A stretch of DNA of 64,000 bases from positions 372,001-436,000 of the forward strand of contig NZ_QPJO01000002.1 of NCBI RefSeq assembly GCF_003337305.1, given 5' to 3'. Source of the stretch: Winogradskyella arenosi (GTDB lineage: Bacteria > Bacteroidota > Bacteroidia > Flavobacteriales > Flavobacteriaceae). The notes beneath the pieces were generated by a model that saw nothing but the letters and a program-made list of their open reading frames with translations, was not told where the DNA came from and ran no database searches. Positions 16,557 through 25,161 of the stretch are shown here, piece after piece (the first letter of the stretch is position 1; each line of letters begins with the position of its first letter). A program made the position numbers and the translations under genes.

Positions 16557-17585
16557 TTATACATTTACTTTAGCAGTAATCTGCTTTTTAAATTCATTAG
16601 GTGAAACCCCATACTTTTCTTTAAATATTTTAGAGAAATAACTTCGGCTGGTAAACCCTATTGAATACACAATCTGTGAAATATTAAGATCGGTTGTTTT
16701 TATAAAATGACGGGCTTTCTCTAGGCGAATATGCCTTATAAATTCCGTAACCGTGCGTTTATAGAGAAATTTAAAACCATCCTGAAGTTTAGCTTGAGAC
16801 AAGCCATAAGCTTCAGATAAGTCCCCTAAAGCGTATGGTTGGGCAGGTTCTTTCTGAATGCAATCACATATTGTTTTTATTGTCCTTAATTCTTGTTTTG
16901 ATAAGGAGACTGGGAGTTCTTTTCCTGAGGTTTGACGTTCATGTTGCTGAATATGTAAAGATAGAATTTCATAAACCTTAGCTTCAATCTTCAAAACGCG
17001 AAGCATGCCTTTGGCTTTTACTTTATGGATTTTTCTAACATCGTCAGCCATTTTAAGATTCAACTCTCCAAAATGCATGTATCTATTTTCATAGTCCTGA
17101 TCCACGAATAACTCGTGTAACTTTTTATTTAAGGAGGCTACGTTTGTGGTACTTTTATTCATAAAATCTTTACGGACAATCTGTATACTATTGACTTTTA
17201 ATTTTTCGTGCTTCGGAAAATGTAAATAGTTAATTCCTTTAATTTTATTGGTAAAAATTACCGACTGAAATTGCTCGGTACGGCGCTCTGTAAGTTGTTC
17301 GCCAAAACGATGATAAAAATAGCCTTCTAAATTGTACATAAACCGGATTGGATTATAAACATCGGCTTCAATTTTTAAAATGAATTCTTTGTAAAACGTA
17401 ATATCAAAATCCAGTAAATTAACACCCCAATCAAAAGGAATATAAGTAATCTTGCCCTTGCCATTAATATTATCTAAGGTCATGGTAAATTCACCCCATT
17501 CCTCAACGATCTCACCCTCTAAATGAGTGCTAATCTGCGTTAAGATGTCTTTAGTGTTTTCAGGATGTATTACAATTTCAATCAT
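16557..17585 (-). CDS. AraC-family transcriptional regulator
   Basis: A 342-residue regulator. The C-terminal third (about 240-335) is a typical pair of AraC helix-turn-helices, with L-S-K-Q-E-L at the start, A-Y-G-L-S-Q-A-K-L in the first and S-Q-I-V-Y-S-I-G-F-T-S-R-S-Y-F-S-K-I-F-K in the second, ending K-Y-G-V-S-P-N-E-F. The N-terminal 230 residues show no domain I can name and are presumably the sensing part. It converges on the YtxH cluster and is followed upstream by a long non-coding stretch. Targets unknown; the neighbouring stress genes are candidates. Confidence 0.85.
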   Translation of the reverse strand: MIEIVIHPENTKDILTQISTHLEGEIVEEWGEFTMTLDNINGKGKITYIPFDWGVNLLDFDITFYKEFILKIEADVYNPIRFMYNLEGYFYHRFGEQLTERRTEQFQSVIFTNKIKGINYLHFPKHEKLKVNSIQIVRKDFMNKSTTNVASLNKKLHELFVDQDYENRYMHFGELNLKMADDVRKIHKVKAKGMLRVLKIEAKVYEILSLHIQQHERQTSGKELPVSLSKQELRTIKTICDCIQKEPAQPYALGDLSEAYGLSQAKLQDGFKFLYKRTVTEFIRHIRLEKARHFIKTTDLNISQIVYSIGFTSRSYFSKIFKEKYGVSPNEFKKQITAKVNV

Positions 17586-17996
17586 ATGTTCTTATTTAAA
17601 GCAATTTCTATGCGATGATTTTCAGCCATCTTTAGTACAAGGTGTCTTAAAATTTGTGCTTTGGGGACTTAATAGCATTCAGCTAAACATTACAGGGGTG
17701 AGTCCCACAATAGTAAGGCTGCCGCTCTTTTTTACGGGCTGTATTGTCAATTGAAAAAGATGCGAACCATATTCCTCAATTCTCAAGTAACATTATAAAC
17801 ATCTAGGTTTATATAGGGTATAAAGTAAAAATAGGTTAAAAAGCGGAATTTTTACATAAATTTTATAAAAACAATACTGAAATACAGTAATTAAGGTCTT
17901 GTTTTCATATCAGCTAAGCTTCACTTGGATAGAGCCAAATAGAACGCTTTATTGGTTCTATTTTTGTTATAGAAACTAATGTTAAAACTAAAACTT
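17586..17996. other. Non-coding stretch between AraC and hemerythrin genes
   Basis: No supported gene is seen; a 75-codon plus-strand frame at 17527-17754 overlaps the AraC gene antisense and has no recognisable motif. The region must hold the divergent promoters of the AraC and hemerythrin genes; one good plus-strand candidate is listed at 17959. Confidence 0.5.
17959..17966 (+). promoter_or_regulatory. Promoter -7 element of the hemerythrin gene
   Basis: TATTTTTG matches TAnnTTTG. Transcription would start near 17973. This places the ATG at 17979 almost at the transcript end and favours the ATG at 17997 as the true start, with a leader of about 24 nt. Confidence 0.45.
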
Positions 17997-18431
17997 ATGA
18001 ATATTTACGAAGCCATCCGCCACGACCACGATATACAACGCGATCTCTTAGAGAAACTTGTAGATACCTCTGGAGATACCGAAACGAGAAAACAATTATT
18101 TAAAAAATTAAATAAAGAATTAACCATACATGCAAATGCTGAAGAGCGTCACTTTTACAAACCGTTAATTCCTGTAGATATGATGCAAGAACATGCCAGA
18201 CATGGCATTGCAGAGCACCATGAAATTGATGAGCTCATTGAGAAATTACAAGATACCGAAATGGATTCTTCAGCTTGGTTAAAAATAGCCAAAGATTTAA
18301 AACATAAAGTTGAACACCATTTAGAAGATGAAGAGCACAGTTTTTTTCAACTCTCAGGAAAAGTGTTTAGTGATAAAGAAAAAGAAACATTAGCAAAAAA
18401 ATATGTAGAATATATGGAAGCCCATAGATAG
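17997..18431 (+). CDS. Hemerythrin HHE-domain protein
   Basis: A 144-residue four-helix protein predicted to bind a non-heme di-iron centre. Ligand-type residues are spread as expected for HHE: H-D-H-D near the N-terminus, H-A-N-A-E-E-R-H-F in the second helix, H-H-E-I-D-E in the third, and H-H-L-E-D-E-E-H in the last. Such proteins bind O2 or NO or act in oxidative or nitrosative defence. I chose ATG 17997 over 17979 because the protein then begins M-N-I-Y-E-A-I, typical of the family, and because of the promoter position. It stands alone, in a run of small stress-type genes. Confidence 0.85.
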   Translation: MNIYEAIRHDHDIQRDLLEKLVDTSGDTETRKQLFKKLNKELTIHANAEERHFYKPLIPVDMMQEHARHGIAEHHEIDELIEKLQDTEMDSSAWLKIAKDLKHKVEHHLEDEEHSFFQLSGKVFSDKEKETLAKKYVEYMEAHR

Positions 18432-18452
18432 ATTAGTTTTAGGTTAGGTTGA

Positions 18453-18519
18453 AGAGCTACCTGTTTAAAATATTGATAATCGGTGTATACTGATTATTGA
18501 ATTTTGAATGGGTAGCTTG
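18453..18519 (+). terminator. Long imperfect hairpin after the hemerythrin gene
   Basis: AGCTACC (18455-18461) pairs with GGTAGCT (18511-18517). The inner arms, including GATAATC and GATTATT, continue the stem with several mismatches and wobbles around a loop near 18480-18490. A T-rich but not continuous tail follows. It could be a weak terminator or a structured small RNA. Confidence 0.35.
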
Positions 18520-18697
18520 TTTGTTTTACAGCAAGAGTAACTTATAATGTATTGGTTGTAGAGTTCTATTTTATGCTCTTAATTTTGAAACGCTTGTGGT
18601 TTTTTGTATTGTCTTGAATTTTAATTGATTACTCTTAAAATATGTTAAGATTTTAGCCCGTTTGTAATCGCGTTAATCTCCTCGTTAATTGCATCAA

Positions 18698-18725
18698 TTT
18701 GTTGTTTAAATCGGCCTTAAATTTG
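18698..18725 (+). promoter_or_regulatory. Promoter of the DUF2383 gene
   Basis: TTTG at 18698-18701 and TAAATTTG at 18718-18725, 16 bp apart, fit the Bacteroidota TTG/TAnnTTTG promoter apart from slightly short spacing. The leader would be about 80 nt. Confidence 0.4.
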
Positions 18726-18813
18726 ACCAAACTAAAGCACAAACTTTAGGTTGAAGATGCAAACGGGTAAACATCTTAAAATAAATTACCTCTAATTTTA
18801 AAATCAAGAAATT

Positions 18814-19263
18814 ATGGAAACATACACAGAAGAAGTTGGAAGTAAATTAAACAACCTACTAGAAAAAAATTATGATGCTGAAAAAGGCTATAAAGCCGCT
18901 GCTGAAAATGTAAATCATTCAGGGCTTAAAAATTATTTTTCAAGAAAAGCAGAGCAAAGACGCACTTTTGGACACGAGTTAAAAACTGAAATTAAATCTT
19001 TTGGACAAGATGTAAATAAGGGTGGTAGTGCTACTGGTGCTGTACACCGCACCTGGATGGATGTAAAATCGTGGTTGTCTCAAGATAATGAAGAGTCTAT
19101 GTTAGAAGAGGCGATTAGAGGCGAAAAAGCTTCTGTAGATGAGTACAACGAGGTTTTAAACGAAACAAGTTTACCAGGAAGCACAAAGTCAGTATTATTA
19201 GCTCAGAAAAATCATATTGAATCCGATTTATCTGAAGTGAAGTCCTTAGAAAGTTTAAAATAA
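18814..19263 (+). CDS. PA2169/DUF2383 four-helix-bundle protein
   Basis: A 149-residue cytosolic, entirely helical protein. The N-terminus (L-N-N-L-L-E-K-N-Y-D-A-E-K-G-Y), the middle H-R-T-W-M-D-V-K, and the third-helix E-E-A-I-R-G-E-K-A-S-V-D-E-Y match the DUF2383 family, a ferritin-like four-helix bundle often induced by envelope or osmotic stress. Di-iron ligands are not evident, so it may be structural. It is monocistronic, with its own promoter element upstream and a strong terminator at 19298. Confidence 0.85.
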   Translation: METYTEEVGSKLNNLLEKNYDAEKGYKAAAENVNHSGLKNYFSRKAEQRRTFGHELKTEIKSFGQDVNKGGSATGAVHRTWMDVKSWLSQDNEESMLEEAIRGEKASVDEYNEVLNETSLPGSTKSVLLAQKNHIESDLSEVKSLESLK

Positions 19264-19297
19264 GGAACAATTTAGATTTAGTTAATTAATTTGAGCG

Positions 19298-19334
19298 GAG
19301 CACCTATTCTAAAACGGAATAGGTGCTCTTCTTG
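19298..19334 (+). terminator. Rho-independent terminator of the DUF2383 gene
   Basis: A perfect 12-bp stem: GAGCACCTATTC (19298-19309) and GAATAGGTGCTC (19317-19328) around a 7-nt loop, followed by a T-rich tail. Confidence 0.8.
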
Positions 19335-19497
19335 TTTAGTCCAAAGCTTTATGAATAGTCTTGAAAGAACCATCTAAAAGGCTTGAGTTTAGCTTAAAAA
19401 TGAATTGAACTAAGGCTTTGCTAATGAGGTAGTTTTTTTAGGGTATCCGATAATTAATACCAGTGAAAACAGCGTACTTGCGAGAAAGAAAAAGAAG

Positions 19498-20205
19498 ATG
19501 TTTTATAAGGTATCAAATACATCCCGTTTAACTGATCTAGAAACTGCGTTTCAGGCCAAATTTAAATATCCGTTTTTGTACCAACCAACCCCCATGATCA
19601 ATGGATTAACTGAAGCCACTTTACCAGTGATAACAAAAGCAGCTCCCAATCGCATTGACTATGCCATTTGGGGACTCTTACCAGCCGATTACAAAGAGAA
19701 CTGGAGTCATTTTCAGAATCTAAGTAATACCCTAAATATTTCTATTCACGATTTTAATCATTTAAATTGGATTACGTCAAGCATTCAAAACCAGCGCTGT
19801 GTGGTATTAGTTTCTGGCTTTTTTACATCATATCTCTACAGTGGTGAAATTTATCCTTTTTACGTGTATCAAAAAGATCACAAACCCTTTGCGTTGGCAG
19901 CTATTTATTCGGTTTTAAATGATGGTTTTTTATCCTTTAGTTTGGTGACCTCACCAGCTAAAAAACACGATATAAAAGATATTCATAATCTAAGCGCTAA
20001 CCTGCCTATTGTTATTGAAGCCAACCGCTATAAAGATTGGTTAAACTATAATGTAGATTTAGCAACTTTTGGTTCGGGAAAAATTGGCGATATCGATTTA
20101 AAGGCGCATGCCATATCTAAGATGCTTTACAACCATCAAATTTCAAATCAGCAGATTTTAGAGCCAGCCTACTATAATGATCTTCCTATTTTAGCAATAG
20201 GATAA
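19498..20205 (+). CDS. SRAP (HMCES/YedK) fold protein lacking the catalytic Cys2
   Basis: A 235-residue protein with the whole SRAP layout: an L-P-V-I-T strand (about 42-46), W-G-L-L-P (about 58-62), N-T-L-N, the Q-R-C-V-V-L-V-S-G-F-F strand (about 101-111), the P-F-A-L-A-A-I-Y helix, and I-H-N-L-S-A-N-L-P-I-V-I. In active SRAP proteins the second residue is Cys, which crosslinks to abasic sites, and a Glu follows G-F-Y. Here the protein starts M-F-Y-K and reads G-F-F-T-S, so Cys2 and that Glu are both missing, while the Asn and His are kept. It is probably a non-crosslinking paralogue of the abasic-site shield protein, with binding or regulatory function. It stands alone between terminated genes. 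Confidence 0.7.
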   Translation: MFYKVSNTSRLTDLETAFQAKFKYPFLYQPTPMINGLTEATLPVITKAAPNRIDYAIWGLLPADYKENWSHFQNLSNTLNISIHDFNHLNWITSSIQNQRCVVLVSGFFTSYLYSGEIYPFYVYQKDHKPFALAAIYSVLNDGFLSFSLVTSPAKKHDIKDIHNLSANLPIVIEANRYKDWLNYNVDLATFGSGKIGDIDLKAHAISKMLYNHQISNQQILEPAYYNDLPILAIG

Positions 20206-20345
20206 GAAGAATATAATTTCCGTTTGAAACTCAAGATTTAAGGTAACGTGTTTGCTTTTTTTATCTAATCAGTTAAATATTATATTAAGTTGTAATTCGG
20301 TTAATATCAAAAGCGTATGAGCAAAAGGATCTCCTTATTAAATGC

Positions 20346-20353
20346 CATCTTTG
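20346..20353 (+). promoter_or_regulatory. Possible -7 element of the DUF1328 gene
   Basis: CATCTTTG differs from TAnnTTTG at the first base only and lies about 48 nt before the ATG at 20401. Tentative. Confidence 0.3.
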
Positions 20354-20400
20354 TAGGGAAGGTTAGATATTCTAATCTCATTAACTAAAACCAAAAAAAT

Positions 20401-20562
20401 ATGTTACGTTGGACAATCACATTCGTTATAATTGCAATCATAGCTGCTATATTAGGTTTTGGCGGAATTGCAGGAGCCGCAGCAGGAATTGCTAAGATTA
20501 TCTTTTTTATCTTTATAGTATTATTTGTACTCTCTTTATTAAAAGGTGTATTGAAGAAATAA
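20401..20562 (+). CDS. DUF1328 (YtjA-type) small membrane protein
   Basis: A 53-residue protein beginning M-L-R-W-T-I-T-F, with two hydrophobic helices separated by the Gly/Ala-rich [14 protein letters not shown] turn, and ending L-K-G-V-L-K-K. This is the compact DUF1328/YtjA pattern found widely in bacteria, commonly stress-induced and of unknown function. It is followed at once by a strong terminator, so it is a single-gene unit. Confidence 0.85.
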   Translation: MLRWTITFVIIAIIAAILGFGGIAGAAAGIAKIIFFIFIVLFVLSLLKGVLKK

Positions 20563-20583
20563 TACCTCATTATATAACATTAC

Positions 20584-20622
20584 AAAGCCTTGTAGAACAG
20601 TAGTTCGCAAGGCTTTTTTTTA
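20584..20622 (+). terminator. Terminator of the DUF1328 gene
   Basis: AAAGCCTTG (20584-20592) pairs with CAAGGCTTT (20608-20616), followed by a run of T. Confidence 0.8.
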
Positions 20623-20754
20623 TATCACGGAAATCGGTGATAAAAGAACCAAAATTCAGGAGTATATTGCCATCTTAAATTTCTAAGTATTGTATAGGGA
20701 TCTTTAAGGCTAAAGAGATCTATGAAATGTTAACCTTAAGAATTTGCTAAAGAG

Positions 20755-22650
20755 ATGCCCCTAAAAAAAACAGTTTTTCTGCTTTTAAGTATGGTCTGTT
20801 TATCAGTATCTGCTCAAAAAGTCTACGATACCTTTACAGCGTTTGGTGAAATCCCTCAAGTGGTGGAGAATGAGCTCTATGTAAAATTGAATACGGCTGA
20901 AAATCAAGAGCTACGGTTTCAATATTTAGATACCATTGCACAAATTTACTTAAAAGCAGGGCATGCCGATTCTTTAATGCATTATGGTAAACGCATAAAA
21001 AATGATGCGTTTTACCGAGAGACTACAGCTGAAAGTAAGATGTATTATAGATTAAAAGGTCTGTATTATGAAGGAGTTGCGGCTCAAAAAATGGGCTTAT
21101 TAGAAGCGGCGACTGAATCTTTTATTGAAGGAATAGAAAGCTCAGAATCTGGGTCATCCATCCACAATTATTTAAAATTAAGACTCGCAGAGGTGTATTT
21201 GAGCAAGGGGGAATTAGAGAAAGCAAAATCGCTTTTAGAAGAGTTGCCTCAAGAGAAATCTCCACATCATTTTTACCTGAATAATATCTTGATTAAGAGC
21301 CGTTATTTAATGTATTATGGGGATTATGATTTAGCCTCTGAGATGATGAACGAAGCTTTAACAGAAAGTTTTATTGAAGACTTTCCAAAACTTCGGTTAG
21401 AATTAAACCTTAATTGGTCGGAATTAGAGTTAAGACAAGGCGAATTTCTTAAGGTTCTTGACAGTACAAACGCGATAAAGAAAGAAGCTTTAGAGCTTGG
21501 ATTTTATGACCTTTATATTCAAGCTTGTTTAGATATTGGTTATGCTAATGCCATGCTTAATGAATTTGAAGTAGCTCAGGTGGTTTTAACATCGGCTTAT
21601 ATTAATACCATTCAATGGAACCGATTAGAATTACAACAAAAGGTTATCGGGGACTTGGTAAAACTCTATAATGCTCAGGAAGATTATAAAAATGCGTATA
21701 ATTTAATAACGCAATACCAACGTGTAAGTCGGGAAATTGACAATAATCAAAATGAACGTTTAGTAAAAGATTTAGAGTTAAAGTATGAAACGCTAAAAAA
21801 GGAAAAGGAGATCAGTCAGTTACAAGAAGATCAGATATTACAAGAAGCAGAAATTGAACGACAAAAAACCATTCAGTATGCCTTTTTAATTGGATTTTTA
21901 GTCATTCTCATTCCTATCATACTATTACTTATTGTTTATTATCAAAAACTACAGACGCAAAGTTTACTCAATGCACAGCAAGAAGCTATAAATCAGCAAG
22001 AGGTAAAAACCTTATTGCAATCGCAAGAACTTGATTTGGCTAAAAACACCATTGCAGTACAATCTAAAGAACGCGATAGAATAGCTCGAGAATTGCACGA
22101 TAGTATTGGTGGTAATCTCGCCGGCATAAAATTAAAGATGAATAGTTTGTTTGATCAGCAACCCGAATTTAAACAAATCTTAAGTCTCTTAGATACCACC
22201 TATAATGAAGTCCGAGAAATATCGCATAGTTTAATTCCTAAGGAGTTTGAAGGATCGGCATTTACAGATTTAGTGAGTAATTATATTTACAATATTAATG
22301 AAGATTCTACCGTAAACATGCGCTTTGAAGCTTTTCCAAGCGATGAGGTTAACGCTATGGCTATTGGCCTACAAGTATCTTTGTATAATATTATAAAAGA
22401 ATTGGTTACCAATGCGTTAAAGCATGCGCAAGCCAAAGCTATAAATGTGCAAATTACCTCCTTTGAAGAGGATCAAACCATTGAACTATTGTATGAAGAT
22501 GATGGTGTAGGGTTTGATGTAAACCTTCTAAAAAAAGGTATCGGATTAAAAAATATGGAAAAAAGAGTCACTACTTTTAAGGGAACTATGTCCATAGATA
22601 GTACTCCAAATAGAGGTACTGTTATTAGTATAAGCTTACCACAATCGTAA
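20755..22650 (+). CDS. TPR-containing sensor histidine kinase (NarX/DesK-type, HisKA_3)
   Basis: A 631-residue membrane kinase: signal peptide (about 1-21), a periplasmic helical-repeat region of TPR type (about 35-340), a coiled coil, one transmembrane helix (about 373-398), a second coiled coil, then HisKA_3 with E-R-D-R-I-A-R-E-L-H448-D-S-I-G-G (phospho-acceptor His448), and HATPase_c with N-A-L-K-H-A (N box) and G-I-G-L-K-N-M (G box). The partner LuxR-type regulator starts 3 bp after the stop, so this is a complete two-component system. The signal sensed is unknown; this TPR-kinase architecture is common in Bacteroidota. Confidence 0.9.
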   Translation: MPLKKTVFLLLSMVCLSVSAQKVYDTFTAFGEIPQVVENELYVKLNTAENQELRFQYLDTIAQIYLKAGHADSLMHYGKRIKNDAFYRETTAESKMYYRLKGLYYEGVAAQKMGLLEAATESFIEGIESSESGSSIHNYLKLRLAEVYLSKGELEKAKSLLEELPQEKSPHHFYLNNILIKSRYLMYYGDYDLASEMMNEALTESFIEDFPKLRLELNLNWSELELRQGEFLKVLDSTNAIKKEALELGFYDLYIQACLDIGYANAMLNEFEVAQVVLTSAYINTIQWNRLELQQKVIGDLVKLYNAQEDYKNAYNLITQYQRVSREIDNNQNERLVKDLELKYETLKKEKEISQLQEDQILQEAEIERQKTIQYAFLIGFLVILIPIILLLIVYYQKLQTQSLLNAQQEAINQQEVKTLLQSQELDLAKNTIAVQSKERDRIARELHDSIGGNLAGIKLKMNSLFDQQPEFKQILSLLDTTYNEVREISHSLIPKEFEGSAFTDLVSNYIYNINEDSTVNMRFEAFPSDEVNAMAIGLQVSLYNIIKELVTNALKHAQAKAINVQITSFEEDQTIELLYEDDGVGFDVNLLKKGIGLKNMEKRVTTFKGTMSIDSTPNRGTVISISLPQS

Positions 22651-22653
22651 TTT

Positions 22654-23301
22654 ATGAGTGCAACATATTCTATCATTATTGCTGATGATCATGCCATGTT
22701 TTTAGATGGGCTAACCAGTATTTTATCCGAAGAAAAATCGATAAAAATTATACTTACAGCTAAAACAGGAACACAGGTTTTAAAGTATCTCAGAATCAAT
22801 AAAGACGAAAAAATTGATTTGGTAATCACGGATATTAATATGCCAGAAATGGATGGTGTAGCTTTAAACCAAGCCATTAAGTTCGAGTTTCCCCAAATAA
22901 AAACCTTAGTGGTGAGTATGCTAGAGGAAGCTAAAAAAATCAAACAACTTACAGAGGCCAATGCCAACGGGTATATTTCTAAAAATGCAGAGAAAACAGA
23001 ACTGTTAAATGCAATTACCAACATTTTAGAAGGCGATAATTATTTTTCACCACGTATTAAACAAGTGTTGATGGAAGCCATGTTTTCTGAAAAATCTAGT
23101 CCTGAAATTGCTTTAACTAAGCGAGAAACCGAAGTCTTAAAATTAATAGCCCAAGAGTTCACTACACAAGAAATCGCAGACCAATTGTTTTTGAGTAAAC
23201 ATACCATTGAAAGTTACCGTAAAAATTTAATTTCTAAGTTGGGAGTGCGAAACCTTGCCGGACTTACACGTTATGCTGTAGAAAAGGGATTGTTAGCGTA
23301 A
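22654..23301 (+). CDS. NarL/FixJ-family response regulator
   Basis: A 215-residue DNA-binding regulator. The receiver domain has the acidic pair D11-D12, the phospho-acceptor D60 in L-V-I-T-D-I-N-M-P-E-M-D-G, and K in the I-S-K-N motif. The C-terminal LuxR helix-turn-helix runs from L-T-K-R-E-T-E-V-L-K-L-I-A through T-T-Q-E-I-A-D-Q-L-F-L-S to K-L-G-V-R-N. It is cotranscribed with the TPR histidine kinase 3 bp upstream. Targets unknown; the membrane protein at 23473 is a nearby candidate. Confidence 0.92.
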   Translation: MSATYSIIIADDHAMFLDGLTSILSEEKSIKIILTAKTGTQVLKYLRINKDEKIDLVITDINMPEMDGVALNQAIKFEFPQIKTLVVSMLEEAKKIKQLTEANANGYISKNAEKTELLNAITNILEGDNYFSPRIKQVLMEAMFSEKSSPEIALTKRETEVLKLIAQEFTTQEIADQLFLSKHTIESYRKNLISKLGVRNLAGLTRYAVEKGLLA

Positions 23302-23472
23302 CAATGAAAAGCTTTCCGATAGTATTGGTTTGCCGCTAATATGCTGTTTTCTTTCTTAACCATTTAAAGGGTATCCCTGAAAACAGGGGGATGTTTCTAC
23401 GGCTTTCCGTCTATTGTAGCGCTATTGATTTGGTGACCTTTGCATCAGAACAATAACCAAAACATAGAACGC

Positions 23473-23895
23473 ATGATTTACGGAATTACTTTAATCTTTT
23501 TAAGCATCATCGCGGTGCCTTCTCTTATTTTATCCAAAAAACCTAATGCGCAAGAGCTTTTAGACAAAGTGGCGCCTTATCAAGCCTGGATTGGTCTTGT
23601 GTTTTTTATTGTAGGAATTTGGGGAGTTATTTCCACATTACTTAATATCGGATGGTTATCTAGAGCACCAATTTGGTGGGTTACCTTATTAGCAGGAAGT
23701 GTCGTAGAAGCCACACTCGGGTTTATGCTCGGATTTAGTATGATTAATAAACTTATTCTCAGTAATAATGCTGCAGCCCAACAAAAAGCCGTAGCCGTAA
23801 GAGGAAAATTAGCACCAATATTAGGGCAATTCGGAATTTTTGGACTGCTTGTGGGAAGTTGGATGATTGTAGCGTCCTTATTATTTTCCATTTAG
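23473..23895 (+). CDS. Hypothetical four-TM membrane protein
   Basis: A 140-residue inner-membrane protein with four hydrophobic helices (about residues 2-20, 36-58, 66-92 and 115-138). A polar segment rich in Ala, Gln and Lys joins the last two. I chose ATG 23473, because it starts directly with a transmembrane helix (M-I-Y-G-I-T-L-I-F-L); the upstream TTG at 23440 would add a polar extension. I do not recognise a family. It follows the two-component genes by about 170 bp on the same strand and precedes the SIMPL-like gene. Confidence 0.65.
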   Translation: MIYGITLIFLSIIAVPSLILSKKPNAQELLDKVAPYQAWIGLVFFIVGIWGVISTLLNIGWLSRAPIWWVTLLAGSVVEATLGFMLGFSMINKLILSNNAAAQQKAVAVRGKLAPILGQFGIFGLLVGSWMIVASLLFSI

Positions 23896-23953
23896 TACCA
23901 ACATAAATTACCTCATATAAAACCTTCAGATTTAAACAAAAAAATAACATATT

Positions 23954-24559
23954 ATGAAACAATTAGCTTTAGCATTCTTATTAAGTTTTTCAGCAGTAGT
24001 CCTTGCACAACAGGTGCCTCATCAACGATTAATTAGCGTTAATGGTATTGCAGAAAGTAAATCGCCCACATTGACTTATAAGACCGATGTAACCTTAACA
24101 ATGGACAATAATTATTACGGAGAAGGCCCTTATAATACCTTAGCCGAATTAAAAACCAAGTATTATGAAACCCTTACAGATTTAGGAATTGATACCTCTA
24201 AATTTGTAGAAGATCCGTTGGCTTACGCGGCTACAGGTTATAGAAAAGAGGGTGTTGTCCTTAGGTTTGAAACTAAAGATGAAGCTGAAATTTTAAAAGT
24301 AACCGGTGTAAGGATGATTCAAGTCTTACCTTCTTATGTTCAGGTTAAATCTGAAATTTCTGAGGCACAATTAGAACACTTAATGACTCTTGCTTTAGAA
24401 GATGCTAGGAAGAATGCGGATCTTTTAGCGAGCACTATGGATGTGAAAATTAAGGATATTCATACTGTAGTTACTAATTACGATCGTAGTACTTATTGGA
24501 TGTCTCCATCTTCAGATTTAGATTACATTAGAGTGACGGTGAGCTATACCCTAAAATGA
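23954..24559 (+). CDS. SIMPL (DUF541)-like periplasmic protein
   Basis: A 201-residue exported protein. The signal peptide (L-A-L-A-F-L-L-S-F-S-A-V-V-L-A, cleavage about residue 18) is followed by S-V-N-G-I-A-E-S, a strand typical of the start of SIMPL domains. A helical part (E-L-K-T-K-Y-Y-E-T-L-T-D-L-G-I), the A-L-E-D-A-R-K-N-A-D-L-L-A helix and a final strand (V-T-V-S-Y-T-L-K) complete the fold. Role unknown; SIMPL proteins are envelope proteins sometimes linked to oxidative stress. A terminator follows at 24581. Confidence 0.7.
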   Translation: MKQLALAFLLSFSAVVLAQQVPHQRLISVNGIAESKSPTLTYKTDVTLTMDNNYYGEGPYNTLAELKTKYYETLTDLGIDTSKFVEDPLAYAATGYRKEGVVLRFETKDEAEILKVTGVRMIQVLPSYVQVKSEISEAQLEHLMTLALEDARKNADLLASTMDVKIKDIHTVVTNYDRSTYWMSPSSDLDYIRVTVSYTLK

Positions 24560-24580
24560 AAAGTGCAAACACCAGCTTTA

Positions 24581-24624
24581 AAGTCTGCGGAACACCTATT
24601 GTAAAGTAATTCGCAGGCTTTTTT
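24581..24624 (+). terminator. Terminator of the SIMPL-like gene
   Basis: AAGTCTGCG (24581-24589) pairs with CGCAGGCTT (24612-24620) with one wobble, followed by TTTT. The convergent gene ends at 24645. Confidence 0.65.
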
Positions 24625-24644
24625 ATGTTTAATTTTAGCAGTGC

Positions 24645-25124
24645 TTATTCTACCCGTTGGTAGTTTTCAGAATAGATGCGGTTGCCGTCTTCGTCTAATT
24701 CAATTTGCTGAAACTGGTCAGGACCTGTTTTTATTTCAAATTCAAATTGTTTTCTTTCAGCAATCACTTCATCCATCACTTCAGATCCAAAATCTAAGAC
24801 TTCCGTAAGCATATTATCTTCATATTTGTAAGTGCCATAACCAAACCATTCTGAAGAATCTGCAGGTTTATACTTACACCACATAACCTTGGTATCGGTG
24901 TACATTTTTAATTGTCGCGATTCTGAATTGGTTTTAAAGGAATCGACAACCCTATTGTCTTTGTAGTTGTAAAATCCAACTAATTCCCAAGTACCATTAA
25001 GTTTTAAAGGCTTCGGTTTCACAACCGTTTCGGTGTCCATCATTGCTGTAGGTGATTCTGTTTTATCTTTGCAAGAAGATATAAACACAAAAACAAGACT
25101 AAAAGTTAAAATAAGATATCTCAT
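24645..25124 (-). CDS. Hypothetical lipoprotein
   Basis: A 159-residue lipoprotein: a hydrophobic signal followed by F-I-S-S-C-K-D (acylated Cys about residue 18), a short linker, then K-L-N-G-T-W-E-L-V-G-F and alternating beta strands. The G-T-W-E-L opening and the size suggest a small lipocalin-like or beta-barrel ligand-binding fold, but I cannot name a family. It is convergent with the SIMPL-like gene and divergent from trxB. Confidence 0.65.
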   Translation of the reverse strand: MRYLILTFSLVFVFISSCKDKTESPTAMMDTETVVKPKPLKLNGTWELVGFYNYKDNRVVDSFKTNSESRQLKMYTDTKVMWCKYKPADSSEWFGYGTYKYEDNMLTEVLDFGSEVMDEVIAERKQFEFEIKTGPDQFQQIELDEDGNRIYSENYQRVE

Positions 25125-25161
25125 AATTTCTAGGTTTTTGCTATTAGACCCCTATAAATTA

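Larger units (their letters stand above)
18432..18813. other. Non-coding stretch between hemerythrin and DUF2383 genes
   Basis: No coding sequence is supported. It contains a long imperfect inverted repeat just after the hemerythrin stop (18453-18519) and a promoter-like element near its right end (18718). The middle shows nothing recognisable. Confidence 0.5.

Noticed and set aside
17527..17754. 75-codon plus-strand frame at the AraC start
   Set aside because: Partly antisense to the AraC gene; no motif; Cys-rich look is chance in AT-rich DNA.
23340..23390. Near-palindrome ATCCCTG-AAAA-CAGGG(G)GAT before the four-TM gene
   Set aside because: Short and interrupted by an extra base; not repeated upstream of other genes I checked, so not called as an operator.
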